Shown here piece by piece: positions 9,874-17,291 of a DNA stretch of 64,000 bases. Every line of letters begins with the position of its first letter. The stretch's first letter is position 1. Source of the stretch: an uncultured Eubacteriales bacterium. GTDB lineage: Bacteria; Bacillota; Clostridia; Christensenellales; CAG-138. The translations under genes and the position numbers were made by a program. The stretch spans positions 62,001 to 126,000 of the forward strand of contig CADBYI010000011.1 of the NCBI GenBank assembly GCA_902798825.1, in the 5' to 3' direction. The notes below the pieces were generated by a model, which was given only the letters and a program-made list of their open reading frames with translations, was not told where the DNA came from and ran no database searches.

Positions 9874-10215
9874 CTAAAAGGCGCCGGGCAGGTGGACGAT
9901 GCGCAGCGGCCGTGTGTAGACCTCCACCACGTCGAAGCGGGTGTGGGCATCCGGTTCCCGGTGAGCTTTGAGATACCCCTGGGCGGCCCGGGTGAGAAAG
10001 AGCTGTTTCTTTGAAGTGACGGCGTCCCGGGGCAGGCCGAAGTCCGTGCGGGAACGGGTCTTGACCTCCACAAAGGCCAGGACGCCCGAGCGCCGCTCCC
10101 GGGCCACGATGTCGATCTCGTAGCGGCCGCAGCGCCAGTTCCGATCCAATATGCGATAGCCGTGTAAGAAGAGGTAGCCGGCGGCCAGCCGTTCCCCCCA
10201 CAAGCCCGTGTTCAT
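9874..10215 (-). CDS. yraN: YraN family (UPF0102) nuclease-fold protein
   Basis: Small 113-residue protein of the YraN family, which has a restriction-endonuclease-like fold; its cellular role is not settled. The fold's acidic pattern is visible in RYEIDIVARE followed by LAFVEVKTRS (the D...ExK signature). N-terminal GLWGERLAAGYL matches the conserved G-x-x-GE-x-x-A motif. The start overlaps the rnhB stop by 4 nt. yraN beside rnhB is a common arrangement in Clostridia and Bacilli. Confidence 0.9.
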   Translation of the reverse strand: MNTGLWGERLAAGYLFLHGYRILDRNWRCGRYEIDIVARERRSGVLAFVEVKTRSRTDFGLPRDAVTSKKQLFLTRAAQGYLKAHREPDAHTRFDVVEVYTRPLRIVHLPGAF

Positions 10216-10841
10216 GGGACGAAGTGGCCGATGAAGCTGCGGCGGTGGATGGGACAGGGGCCGTATTCTTTCAAAGCGGCGATGTGCTCCGCCGTGCCGT
10301 AGCCCTTGTTACGGGCAAAGCCGTACTGGGGATAGAGGGCGTCCTGCTCGATCATGTACCGGTCCCGGGCCACCTTGGCCAGGATGGACGCGGCGCCGAT
10401 GGAGTAGCTAAGGGCGTCGCCATGGATCAGCGGATGCTGCCGGGCGGGGATGGCAAGGCCCCGGAGGGCGTCGATGAGCACGTCGGTGACGGGGATGCCG
10501 ATTTGGGCGAAGGCCTCCGCAAAGCCCCGTTTGGTGGCCTCCAGGATGTTGATCTCGTCGATGACCTCCGGCCCCACCCAGGCGGTGGCGCAGGCGAGGG
10601 CGCTGGATAGTATCTGCTCGTAGAGCATGTCCCGGCGCTTCTCCGACAGCTTCTTGGAGTCGTTGACATAGGGCAGCAGGGGTTCCGGGGGCATGACCAC
10701 GCAGCCCACCACCACGGGCCCGGCCAAGGGGCCCCGGCCCACCTCATCCATGCCGGCCAGGACAAGGCCCTGGTCCCAGTAGGTACGGTCTATTTCAGTC
10801 AGTTTTTGAAGACGTTGGATTTCTTTCTCTGTGATTTTCAT
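10212..10841 (-). CDS. rnhB: Ribonuclease HII
   Basis: RNase HII removes ribonucleotides and RNA primers from DNA-RNA hybrids. Active-site residues D32-E33 appear in AGMDEVGRGPLAGPV, followed by VNDSKKLS and later ILIDALRG-like and SIGAASILAKVARD blocks. ATG at 10841 gives 209 residues, normal for the family. The frame stays open upstream to a TTG at 10940, but the extra 33 residues are low-complexity and overlap a repeat hairpin. Neither start has a convincing Shine-Dalgarno, so the exact start is uncertain. The gene follows ylqF, as in Bacillus. Confidence 0.92.
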   Translation of the reverse strand: MKITEKEIQRLQKLTEIDRTYWDQGLVLAGMDEVGRGPLAGPVVVGCVVMPPEPLLPYVNDSKKLSEKRRDMLYEQILSSALACATAWVGPEVIDEINILEATKRGFAEAFAQIGIPVTDVLIDALRGLAIPARQHPLIHGDALSYSIGAASILAKVARDRYMIEQDALYPQYGFARNKGYGTAEHIAALKEYGPCPIHRRSFIGHFVP

Positions 10842-10907
10842 GACGGGAAGGGAAAAAGCTATCGTCCCTGCTCTGTTTTCTCTTCTTGATTTCTCTTTTT
10901 GCGCGAC

Positions 10908-10951
10908 TTTTTCTCTTTCTCCAAAGAGAAAAAGCCGCAAAAGAAAGCCTA
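10908..10951 (-). repeat. A/U-rich hairpin element abutting the ylqF stop (copy a)
   Basis: A perfect 11-bp inverted repeat (10908-10918 with 10923-10933, loop CTCC) is followed by the words CCGCAAAAGAAAGC, ending exactly at the ylqF stop codon. A related sequence abuts the stop of the SpoU methyltransferase gene near 46520-46560, and a structurally similar hairpin lies near the pcp stop (34687-34714). There is no uridine tract after the stem on the minus strand, so it is not a standard terminator. A dispersed 3'-end element is the better description. Confidence 0.6.
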
Positions 10952-11797
10952 ATCTATCGGCACCGTATCCAGCGTGACCCGGGCGATCCTGCCGCCCCGG
11001 AACTCGTCGAGGACGATGCGGGCCGCCCGCTCCGTGTCCAAAATGCCGCCGGACAGGAGAAAGCCTCGGCTCCTGGCCACCGCCTCCAGCAGCTCGCCTT
11101 CGGGGGTGTCGGCGGTAATCCTCTTATACCGCTCCATGAGCGCCTGGGGCACCAGCTCCCGAAGCCGGACGAGGAGCCTTTGGGCCAGCTCCTCCCCATC
11201 CAGGATATCGTCGTTGATGGACCCCAGAAACGCCAGGGACAGGGCCTTGTCCTGGTCCTCCAGCTTGGGCCACAGGAGGCCGGGGCTATCCATAAGCTCC
11301 AGATAGGCGTCGACCTTCACCCACTGCTTCGACCGGGTGACGCCGGGGGTGTCGCCGGTCTTCGCCCGATTCTCCCCCGCGACCCGGTTGATGAAGGTGG
11401 ATTTGCCCACGTTGGGGATGCCCACCACCATGACCCGGACGGTCTTTTTGACCCCCTTCTCCTCCATGCGCTTCACCTTGTCGGCCACGGCCCGCTCCAT
11501 GAGGGACACGGCCTGCTTCTTCCCGGCAGCGCCGGTGGAGACGATGGGGGCGGCCAAAAAGCCCTTTCCTTTATAATACTCCACGAACCGACGGGTCATA
11601 TTTTCGTCCGCCAGGTCCGCCTTGTTCAGGAGGATCAGCCGGGCCTTGCCGGAAAAGAGGGCGTCGAAATCCGGGTTCCGGGACGCTTCCGGCGCCCGGG
11701 CGTCCACGATCTCGGCCACCGCGTCCACCAGCTTCAAGTTTTCCTGGAGCATGCGCTTGGCTTTGGCCATGTGCCCCGGGTACCATTGGATGAGCAT
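10949..11797 (-). CDS. ylqF: Ribosome biogenesis GTPase YlqF (RbgA)
   Basis: Circularly permuted GTPase needed for late assembly of the 50S subunit. The 282-residue protein shows the permuted order: G4 NKAD (58-61) comes first, then G1 GIPNVGKST (about 125-133), then G3 DTPGVTR. The N-terminal QWYPGHMAKAKR motif is typical of the subfamily. ATG at 11797 is preceded by AAAGGATAGGAA. It sits downstream of rplS with an intrinsic terminator between them, so read-through or a weak internal promoter must supply its mRNA. Confidence 0.96.
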   Translation of the reverse strand: MLIQWYPGHMAKAKRMLQENLKLVDAVAEIVDARAPEASRNPDFDALFSGKARLILLNKADLADENMTRRFVEYYKGKGFLAAPIVSTGAAGKKQAVSLMERAVADKVKRMEEKGVKKTVRVMVVGIPNVGKSTFINRVAGENRAKTGDTPGVTRSKQWVKVDAYLELMDSPGLLWPKLEDQDKALSLAFLGSINDDILDGEELAQRLLVRLRELVPQALMERYKRITADTPEGELLEAVARSRGFLLSGGILDTERAARIVLDEFRGGRIARVTLDTVPID

Positions 11798-11818
11798 TTC
11801 CTATCCTTTCCGAAAATC

Positions 11819-11846
11819 AAAAAAGCCCCGTCTCGGCGGGGCTTGG
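11819..11846 (-). terminator. Intrinsic terminator after rplS
   Basis: On the minus strand an 8-bp stem AAGCCCCG / CGGGGCTT with a 6-nt loop (stem 11823-11844) is followed directly by TTTTGATTTT. It lies 5 nt past the rplS stop and 22 nt before ylqF. Confidence 0.85.
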
Positions 11847-11851
11847 TTCCT

Positions 11852-12205
11852 TTACTTGGTGACGATGCGCTCGCGGATCTTGGCAGCCTTGCCGGAACGC
11901 TCCCGGAGGTAGTACAGCTTCGCGCGGCGGACGACGCCGTGACGGACCACCTCGATGCGGCCGATGCGGGGGCTGTGATAGGGGAAGGTACGCTCCACAC
12001 CCACGCCGTAGGAGATACGGCGGACGGTGAAGGACTTGCGGATGCCGCCGCCCTCCATCTTGATGACGATGCCTTCGAAGTTCTGAAGGCGCTCATGGGT
12101 GCCTTCCACGACCTTCACGTACACCCGGACCTGATCGCCGATTTCCAGCTCAGGCAGATCGGTGCGCAGCTGTTCCTTTTCCAATTCCTTGATGATGTCG
12201 GACAT
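11852..12205 (-). CDS. rplS: 50S ribosomal protein L19
   Basis: L19 sits at the 30S-50S interface. The chosen start is ATG 12205 ([12 protein letters not shown]), preceded by GAGGAGAAAATCAAA, which gives the normal 117 residues. A longer in-frame start at 12250 would add 15 residues not typical of L19. The sequence has the expected [25 protein letters not shown] and [16 protein letters not shown] blocks. It is the last ribosomal gene of the rpsP-trmD run, has its own promoter inside the trmD-rplS gap, and ends at a terminator. Confidence 0.97.
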   Translation of the reverse strand: MSDIIKELEKEQLRTDLPELEIGDQVRVYVKVVEGTHERLQNFEGIVIKMEGGGIRKSFTVRRISYGVGVERTFPYHSPRIGRIEVVRHGVVRRAKLYYLRERSGKAAKIRERIVTK

Positions 12206-12297
12206 TTTGATTTTCTCCTCTCGTTCTATGTGAGCGATACGGGCGTTCATGACCGCAAAAAGCAGGACAGTGGACCGTCCATTGCCGCAACAGACGT

Positions 12298-12326
12298 ATT
12301 ATACCACGGGCAATAGGGGATTGCAA
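12298..12326 (-). promoter_or_regulatory. Internal rplS promoter
   Basis: Minus strand TTGCAA (12321-12326), 17-nt spacer, consensus TATAAT (12298-12303). It lies immediately after the trmD stop. The roughly 85-nt transcribed leader contains a GGAC...GTCC dyad (about 12265-12280). L19 autoregulatory leaders are known in Firmicutes, but I cannot confirm the fold. Confidence 0.8.
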
Positions 12327-12329
12327 GCC

Positions 12330-13031
12330 CTATTTTCCCTTGTTTTCGTAGTATTTTCCGTAGGTGCCCAAGAGCTCCGGCCGATTCTCCCGGGTCTTGA
12401 TCAGCGCCTGCTCATGCCGCCACGCCTCGATGTTCGCCGCGTGGCCGGACAGAAGCACCTCCGGCACGTCCTGCCCCCGGAAGGAGGCGGGCCGGGTGTA
12501 CTGGGGGTACTCTAAGAGCCCCTTGGAAAAGCTCTCCTCCTCCGCGCTCTCGCCCTTGCCCAGGACGCCGGGCACGAAGCGGCTGACGCAATCGGTCAGC
12601 ACCATGGCGGGCAGCTCCCCGCCGGTGAGGATATAGTCGCCGATGGATACCTCATCGTCCATGAGGGCCATGACCCGCTCGTCCACCCCCTCGTAGTGGC
12701 CGCAAAGGAGCAGCAGCCGGGGGCATTTTGCAAAGGCTCTGGCCCGTTCCGTGGTCAGAAGCTTCCCCCGGGGGGTCAGCAGCACGCGGTATGCCTCATG
12801 GTCCGGGTCCACCGCCTCCACGGCGTCGAAGATGGGCTGGGCCATCATGACCAGGCCCGCCCCGCCGCCAAAGGGATAGTCGTCAGCCTTGCTGTGCCTG
12901 TTGTCGGACCAGTCCCGGATGTTGTGGATTTGGATGGACAAAAGCCCGTTCTCCTGGGCCCGGCCCAGCATGGATTCCGAAAAGGGCCCGGCGAACATCT
13001 CCGGGAACAGGGTCAAAACGTCAATCCGCAA
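12330..13031 (-). CDS. trmD: tRNA (guanine-37-N1)-methyltransferase TrmD
   Basis: SPOUT-class enzyme that uses SAM to methylate G37 next to the anticodon, preventing +1 frameshifts. The 233-residue product shows the trefoil-knot SAM site [13 protein letters not shown] and the [20 protein letters not shown] loop, with the N-terminal [13 protein letters not shown] typical of TrmD. Its start overlaps the rimM stop by 11 nt, the classical rimM-trmD coupling. Confidence 0.98.
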   Translation of the reverse strand: MRIDVLTLFPEMFAGPFSESMLGRAQENGLLSIQIHNIRDWSDNRHSKADDYPFGGGAGLVMMAQPIFDAVEAVDPDHEAYRVLLTPRGKLLTTERARAFAKCPRLLLLCGHYEGVDERVMALMDDEVSIGDYILTGGELPAMVLTDCVSRFVPGVLGKGESAEEESFSKGLLEYPQYTRPASFRGQDVPEVLLSGHAANIEAWRHEQALIKTRENRPELLGTYGKYYENKGK

Positions 13032-13536
13032 AGAGACCCACCTCCCGCAAAACCTCCGCCTTGAGGACCATCTCTCCTCCGTTTACGTCCACCCGCTCGA
13101 TGACCTTTTTCAGCGCGGGGACCATGAGCCTGCCGCCGTCGACCACGTACACGTCGTTGGCGCCGGTGGACAGCACGTCGGTAACTTTGCCGTAGGCCGT
13201 GCCCTCGGTGTCCGTTACCTTCAACCCGATCAGGTCCGCGATGAAGTAGGTGTATGCCGGCAGCCGGGCGGCGTGGGCCCGGTCCACGCAGAGGAACCCG
13301 CCCCGAAGGGTTTGGGCGTCCTCCACCGTTTCATAGCCCGCCAGATGCACCACCACCGCGTCCGGACGGCAGGAAAGCACAGAAAGCTGCACGGGGGCAT
13401 AGCTACCGTGCAGCTCCAGATACGCTTCCTGCATACCCTTGAACCGGTTCACGTCGTCGGTCAGAGGGTCCAGTTTCACGGCCCCCTTGAGGCCGTGGGG
13501 CCGGGCGATGAACCCGACACGCAGGTATTCCGTCAC
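13021..13536 (-). CDS. rimM: Ribosome maturation factor RimM
   Basis: Assembly factor for the 30S head that binds S19. The 171-residue protein has an N-terminal RimM beta-barrel with [18 protein letters not shown] and a C-terminal PRC-barrel ([20 protein letters not shown]...[12 protein letters not shown]). Its start overlaps the khpA stop by 4 nt and its end overlaps trmD. Confidence 0.96.
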   Translation of the reverse strand: MTEYLRVGFIARPHGLKGAVKLDPLTDDVNRFKGMQEAYLELHGSYAPVQLSVLSCRPDAVVVHLAGYETVEDAQTLRGGFLCVDRAHAARLPAYTYFIADLIGLKVTDTEGTAYGKVTDVLSTGANDVYVVDGGRLMVPALKKVIERVDVNGGEMVLKAEVLREVGLFAD

Positions 13537-13760
13537 AGAATGTCCACCACGTACTTCTTCTCGGCGTCCACGGAGGCCGCCTTGACGATGGTGCGGATGG
13601 CCTTGGCGATGCGGCCCTGCTTGCCGATGACCTTGCCCACGTCGGAGGGGTCCACGGAAAGCTCGATGACAAAGGCGTCGTCCTCTTCCCGCATCTCCAC
13701 CTTCACGGCGTCAGGCTGGTCCACCAGGCTCCTGGCGATAAACAGTACCAGCTGGTCCAT
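13533..13760 (-). CDS. khpA: KH-domain RNA-binding protein KhpA (YlqC)
   Basis: Single KH-domain protein of 75 residues. In Gram-positives KhpA pairs with KhpB/Jag and affects cell elongation and small-RNA biology. The RNA-binding loop is seen as VGKVIGKQGRIAKAIRTIVKA (GxxG = GKQG). It lies 3 nt after rpsP, the conserved rpsP-khpA-rimM order. Confidence 0.95.
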   Translation of the reverse strand: MDQLVLFIARSLVDQPDAVKVEMREEDDAFVIELSVDPSDVGKVIGKQGRIAKAIRTIVKAASVDAEKKYVVDIL

Positions 13761-13763
13761 GGC

Positions 13764-14006
13764 TTACTCGATGGCGCCGGACTTCTTCAGCAAGGCGCGG
13801 ACGGTGTCGGTGGGCTGGGCGCCGTTCTTCATCCAGGCGGCGGCCTTCTCGTTGTCGACCTTCAGCTCCGCGGGATCGGTGCCGGGGTTGTAATAGCCCA
13901 GCTCCTCCACGAAGGCGCCGTTGCGGGGCGCGCGGGAGTCGGCCACGATGATACGGTAGAAGGGGGCTTTCTTGGCGCCCATACGGCGCAGTCTGATCTT
14001 CAGCAT
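13764..14006 (-). CDS. rpsP: 30S ribosomal protein S16
   Basis: S16 helps assemble the 30S body. The 80-residue product starts [25 protein letters not shown], diagnostic of the family, and continues with [10 protein letters not shown] 66-nt gap separates it from ffh; no internal terminator was seen there. Confidence 0.98.
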   Translation of the reverse strand: MLKIRLRRMGAKKAPFYRIIVADSRAPRNGAFVEELGYYNPGTDPAELKVDNEKAAAWMKNGAQPTDTVRALLKKSGAIE

Positions 14007-14072
14007 TGTTTGTTTTCTCCTTGTTTTTTCTTTAGTATGTATGAAAAACGGTGTTGTCCGATTTTTCCCAGG

Positions 14073-15407
14073 TCAGAATCCGAAGGGGAAGCCGCCCCGG
14101 CCCGCCCGCTTCAAAAACTTCTTGTTGGTCATCTGCTTCATGAGCTGGCGGGACTGGTTGAACTGGTTCATGAGCCGGTTCACCTCCTGGACGCTGGTGC
14201 CGCTGCCCTTGGCGATGCGCTTTCTGCGGCTGGCGTTCAAGAGGTCCGGGTTGGACCGCTCGGCCTTGGTCATGGACTGGATGATGGCCTTTGTCCGGGC
14301 CAGGGCCTTCTCGTCCACCTGCAGGTTCCCCAGCTTGGAGGCCCCGGGGATCATCTTGAGCATATCCTCCATGGAGCCCATGTTCTGCATCTGCTCCATC
14401 TGGTCCAGAAAGTCGTTGAGATCGAAGGACGCGGTCCGCATCTTCTTCTCCATCTCAGCGGCCTTCTTCTCGTCGAAGGCCTGCTGGGCCTTCTCGATGA
14501 GGGTCAGCACGTCGCCCATGCCCAAAATGCGGGAGGCCATCCTATCCGGATGGAAGGGCTCGATGTCCGTCAGCTTCTCGCCGGTGCCCGCGAACTTGAT
14601 GGGCTTGCCGGTGACCGCCTTCACGGACAGGGCCGCGCCGCCGCGGGTGTCGCCGTCCAGCTTGGTCAGGATCACGCCGGTGAGGGGCACCGCCTCATGG
14701 AAGGCCTTGGCCGCGTTCACCGCGTCCTGACCGGTCATGGCGTCGATGACCAAAAGGACCTCGGCGGGGTCCAGCCGATCCCGGAGCTTTTTGAGCTCGC
14801 CCATCATGTCCTCGTCCACATGGAGGCGGCCAGCGGTGTCCACGATGAGCACGTCGTAAAAGTTGCGCCGGGCGTACTCCACGGCCTCGGTGGCGATCTT
14901 CACCGGGTCGATCTGGCCCTTTTCGAAGACGGGCACGCCCACCTTCTCCCCCACCACCTTCAACTGGTCGATGGCGGCGGGCCGGTACACGTCGCAGGCG
15001 CACAGCAGGGGATTCTTGCCGTATTGCTTCTTGAGGAGCAGGGCCAGCTTCCCGCACATGGTGGTCTTGCCCGCGCCCTGGAGGCCGGCCATCAGAAAGA
15101 TGGCGGGCTTGGTGGAGCCGAAGTCCAGCCGGGCGTTGGTGGCGCCCATGAGGGACGTCATCTCCTCGTTGACGATCTTGATGATCTGCTGGCCCGGGGT
15201 CAGGCTTTCCAGCACGTCCGCGCCCACGGCCCGGTCGGTGACCCGCTTGACGAAGTCCTTCACCACCAGGAAGTTCACATCCGCCTCCAACAGGACCAGG
15301 CGGATCTCCCGCATGGCGTCCTTCACGTCCTTTTCGGACAGACGGCCCCGGCCCGTCAGCTTTTTGAAGATGTTTTGAAGACCGCCTGAAATACCCTCAA
15401 AGGCCAT
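14073..15407 (-). CDS. ffh: Signal recognition particle protein Ffh
   Basis: SRP54 homologue that binds signal sequences and the SRP RNA and docks with FtsY. The 444-residue protein has the N domain, then the G domain with P-loop GLQGAGKTT (about 107), DVYRPAA, DTAGR and TKLDGD motifs. The methionine-rich M domain follows, with the RNA-binding stretch INASRRKRIAKGSG-like and a Met-rich tail. ylxM lies just upstream, its usual partner. Confidence 0.98.
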   Translation of the reverse strand: MAFEGISGGLQNIFKKLTGRGRLSEKDVKDAMREIRLVLLEADVNFLVVKDFVKRVTDRAVGADVLESLTPGQQIIKIVNEEMTSLMGATNARLDFGSTKPAIFLMAGLQGAGKTTMCGKLALLLKKQYGKNPLLCACDVYRPAAIDQLKVVGEKVGVPVFEKGQIDPVKIATEAVEYARRNFYDVLIVDTAGRLHVDEDMMGELKKLRDRLDPAEVLLVIDAMTGQDAVNAAKAFHEAVPLTGVILTKLDGDTRGGAALSVKAVTGKPIKFAGTGEKLTDIEPFHPDRMASRILGMGDVLTLIEKAQQAFDEKKAAEMEKKMRTASFDLNDFLDQMEQMQNMGSMEDMLKMIPGASKLGNLQVDEKALARTKAIIQSMTKAERSNPDLLNASRRKRIAKGSGTSVQEVNRLMNQFNQSRQLMKQMTNKKFLKRAGRGGFPFGF

Positions 15408-15457
15408 AGGCTTTCCCTTTCTTTACTGTCGGTCGTGTGAAAACGCTGTTTTTCAAA

Positions 15458-15802
15458 CTACTCTTCCCAAACGCTTTCCACCGTGTCCAGGCCCTGCTGC
15501 AGCAGTTCCTTCTCCCGGTCGCTTACGTGGCTCTCCTTCACCAGCAGGCGCATGGCGGCCATGAGCTTCTCCTGGCGGTTGAACTTCTCCACCAGATGCA
15601 GGGTCTTTTCATATGCCCTCAGCTGCTCTTCGGCCCGCTTGAGGCTGTCCCGGACCCCCTGACGGGAGATGCCCTCCCGCTCGGCGATCTCGGACAGGGA
15701 GCAGTTTTCGTTGGCGTACTGGGCCATGATCTGCCGCTGCTTCTCGGTGAGAAGCAGGCCGTACCAGTCCAAAAGCTCGCCCAGCTCGATCAGCTTATCC
15801 AT
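15458..15802 (-). CDS. ylxM: YlxM family SRP-associated helix-turn-helix protein
   Basis: The 114-residue protein resembles a sigma-70 region 4 helix-turn-helix (YANENCSLSEIAEREGISRQGVRDSLKRAEEQL). In streptococci YlxM is linked to SRP function. ATG at 15802 uses GAGGTG as ribosome site, and that GAGG comes from the end of a dispersed repeat that lies directly upstream. First gene of the ylxM-ffh-rpsP transcription unit. Confidence 0.93.
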   Translation of the reverse strand: MDKLIELGELLDWYGLLLTEKQRQIMAQYANENCSLSEIAEREGISRQGVRDSLKRAEEQLRAYEKTLHLVEKFNRQEKLMAAMRLLVKESHVSDREKELLQQGLDTVESVWEE

Positions 15803-15806
15803 AACA

Positions 15807-15850
15807 CCTCATCCACCGCAAGCGGTCCCCCTTCCCCTCAAGGGGAAGGC
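15807..15850 (-). repeat. Dispersed REP-like element, copy 1
   Basis: A 44-nt unit with two palindromes, CCGCAAGCGG and CTTCCCC-TCAA-GGGGAAG, ending in GGATGAGG when read on the minus strand. Nearly identical copies lie at 47346-47389 and 52197-52239. Here it forms the ylxM 5' untranslated region. Confidence 0.8.
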
Positions 15851-15863
15851 TTTTCTGCCAAAA

Positions 15864-15891
15864 GGCTGTAAAGTATTTTTACTTTACAGCC
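15864..15891 (-). promoter_or_regulatory. Perfect dyad at the ylxM-ffh transcription start
   Basis: A 12-bp perfect inverted repeat (15864-15875 with 15880-15891, loop TTTT; arm GGCTGTAAAGTA) begins 5 nt after the -10 box. It would either be a stable 5' hairpin in the mRNA or an operator overlapping +1. Confidence 0.6.
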
Positions 15892-15896
15892 TGAAC

Positions 15897-15925
15897 AGTA
15901 TACCCTATGGTATTGTAATTGTCAA
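15897..15925 (-). promoter_or_regulatory. ylxM-ffh operon promoter
   Basis: Minus strand consensus TTGACA (15920-15925), 17-nt spacer, TATACT (15897-15902). It sits in the gap between the scpB end and ylxM. Confidence 0.85.
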
Positions 15926-15932
15926 TACATTT

Positions 15933-16454
15933 TTACACGGTCTCGAACAGCTCCTGGGGAAGCTGGGGCAGCTCGTCCAGGCTGGAAAGGTTGAACTTGT
16001 GGAGGAAGGTGTCCGTGGTCACCAGCAGCATGGGGCGGCCGGGCACGTCCTTCCGGCCGGAGACGGCGATGAGGCCCAGCTTCAGCAGCCGTTCCACCGC
16101 GTACTCGCAGCGGACGCCCCGGACCTCCTCGATCTCGCCCCGGGTCACGGGCTGGCGATAGGCCACGATGGCCAACGTTTCCAGGACGGAATTACTCAGG
16201 CTCCGCTGCTGGGTGGGGTTCAGCACCGCTTCCACCGCCTCGGCGTTCTCCGCCGCCGTGGTGAGCTGGGCCGTGTCCGCCGTGGTGAAGAGCCGAAGGC
16301 CCCGATCCTCCGCCTCATAGGACAGGGAGAGCTCAAAGAGCTTTTGCTTCAGCTCCCCGTCGGTGAGCTCCAGCCCCCGGCAGAGCTCGCTCAAAAGCAC
16401 CGGCTCCCCGGCCACGAACAGAATGCTTTCTATCTTCGACGTTATCCGATCCAT
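15933..16454 (-). CDS. scpB: Segregation and condensation protein ScpB
   Basis: Winged-helix kite subunit that bridges ScpA in the SMC condensin. The 173-residue product starts MDRITSKIESILFVAGEPV and contains ETLAIVAYRQPVTRGEIEEVRGV, the diagnostic ScpB block. It follows scpA after 37 nt that hold a strong dyad. Confidence 0.95.
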   Translation of the reverse strand: MDRITSKIESILFVAGEPVLLSELCRGLELTDGELKQKLFELSLSYEAEDRGLRLFTTADTAQLTTAAENAEAVEAVLNPTQQRSLSNSVLETLAIVAYRQPVTRGEIEEVRGVRCEYAVERLLKLGLIAVSGRKDVPGRPMLLVTTDTFLHKFNLSSLDELPQLPQELFETV

Positions 16455-16478
16455 AAACTATAATCCCATTCCTTTTAT

Positions 16479-16508
16479 AATCGTTTGAAAACTATTTTTC
16501 AAACGATT
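16479..16508 (-). repeat. Perfect 13-bp dyad spanning the scpA stop
   Basis: Arms 16479-16491 and 16496-16508 (AATCGTTTGAAAA) with loop CTAT. One arm encodes the last ScpA codons and the loop contains the TAG stop. There is no uridine tract, so it may slow decay or tune scpB translation rather than end transcription. Confidence 0.5.
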
Positions 16509-17289
16509 CGCCGTTGGGCAGCGCCTCCTCCTCGTCCATATACACCGTGTCCTCCCCATCCTCTCGCAGCGCCCGCATATGGATGCGGATGGGGGCGAAG
16601 GTGTCCCCCTGGGTGATGTGCACCTCGCCGCGGGCCATCATCTCCAGCACCGCCATGAAGGTGACCACCACCTCCATGCGGCTGGGGCGCTCGCTGAGCA
16701 GCTCCCGAAAGGACAGATGGGCGTTCTCCATCAGCTTTTTGCGGATCAGGCCGGACCGCTCCCGGACGGTATAGGTGTCCTGGCGGACCCGGTGCTCCCG
16801 GGCGGTCTCCTCCGGCTCCCGGGCCCCGGCCAGGGCCTGGAGAAAGGCCTTGAGCAGCCCCTCGGTGGTGGCGTCGTTCAAATCCGCCTCCTCCTTGGGG
16901 GGCGGCAGCTCCTCGGGGAGCCGGGCGAAGCGGAGCCGGGCCTGGTCATAGAGGGCGCTCAGCTCCTCCCCGGCGGCCTTGTAAATCTTGTACTCCTTCA
17001 ACCGGCGGATAAAGGCCTCCTCCGGGTCCTCCTCCTCGTCCTCCTCCAGGGGCGCGGGCCGGGGCAGCAGATGACGGGACTTGAGATACACCAGCTGGGC
17101 CGCCACAGTGAGAAAGTCGCTGGCCGCGTCCAGCTCGTCCTCGGTCAGCTCCTCCATGTACCGCAGATACTCCGCCGTGATCTCGGATACGAAGATATCC
17201 TCGATGTTCACCTCCGCCTTTTCGATCAGGTGCAGAAGCAGATCGAGGGGACCGTCGAAGTCCTGGATGTGTACCCGATACCCGTCCAT
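16492..17289 (-). CDS. scpA: Segregation and condensation protein ScpA
   Basis: Kleisin subunit of bacterial condensin that links SMC heads. The start at ATG 17289 gives MDGYRVHIQDFDGPLDLLLHLIEKAEVNI, the standard ScpA N-terminus, and 265 residues. An upstream in-frame start would overlap the protease gene. AAQLVYLKSRHLLP and the C-terminal winged helix (RMEVVVTFMAVLEMMARGEV) are present. Its ATG comes 2 nt after the stop of the M50 protease gene, so the two are coupled. Confidence 0.95.
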   Translation of the reverse strand: MDGYRVHIQDFDGPLDLLLHLIEKAEVNIEDIFVSEITAEYLRYMEELTEDELDAASDFLTVAAQLVYLKSRHLLPRPAPLEEDEEEDPEEAFIRRLKEYKIYKAAGEELSALYDQARLRFARLPEELPPPKEEADLNDATTEGLLKAFLQALAGAREPEETAREHRVRQDTYTVRERSGLIRKKLMENAHLSFRELLSERPSRMEVVVTFMAVLEMMARGEVHITQGDTFAPIRIHMRALREDGEDTVYMDEEEALPNGESFEK

Positions 17290-17291
17290 CT

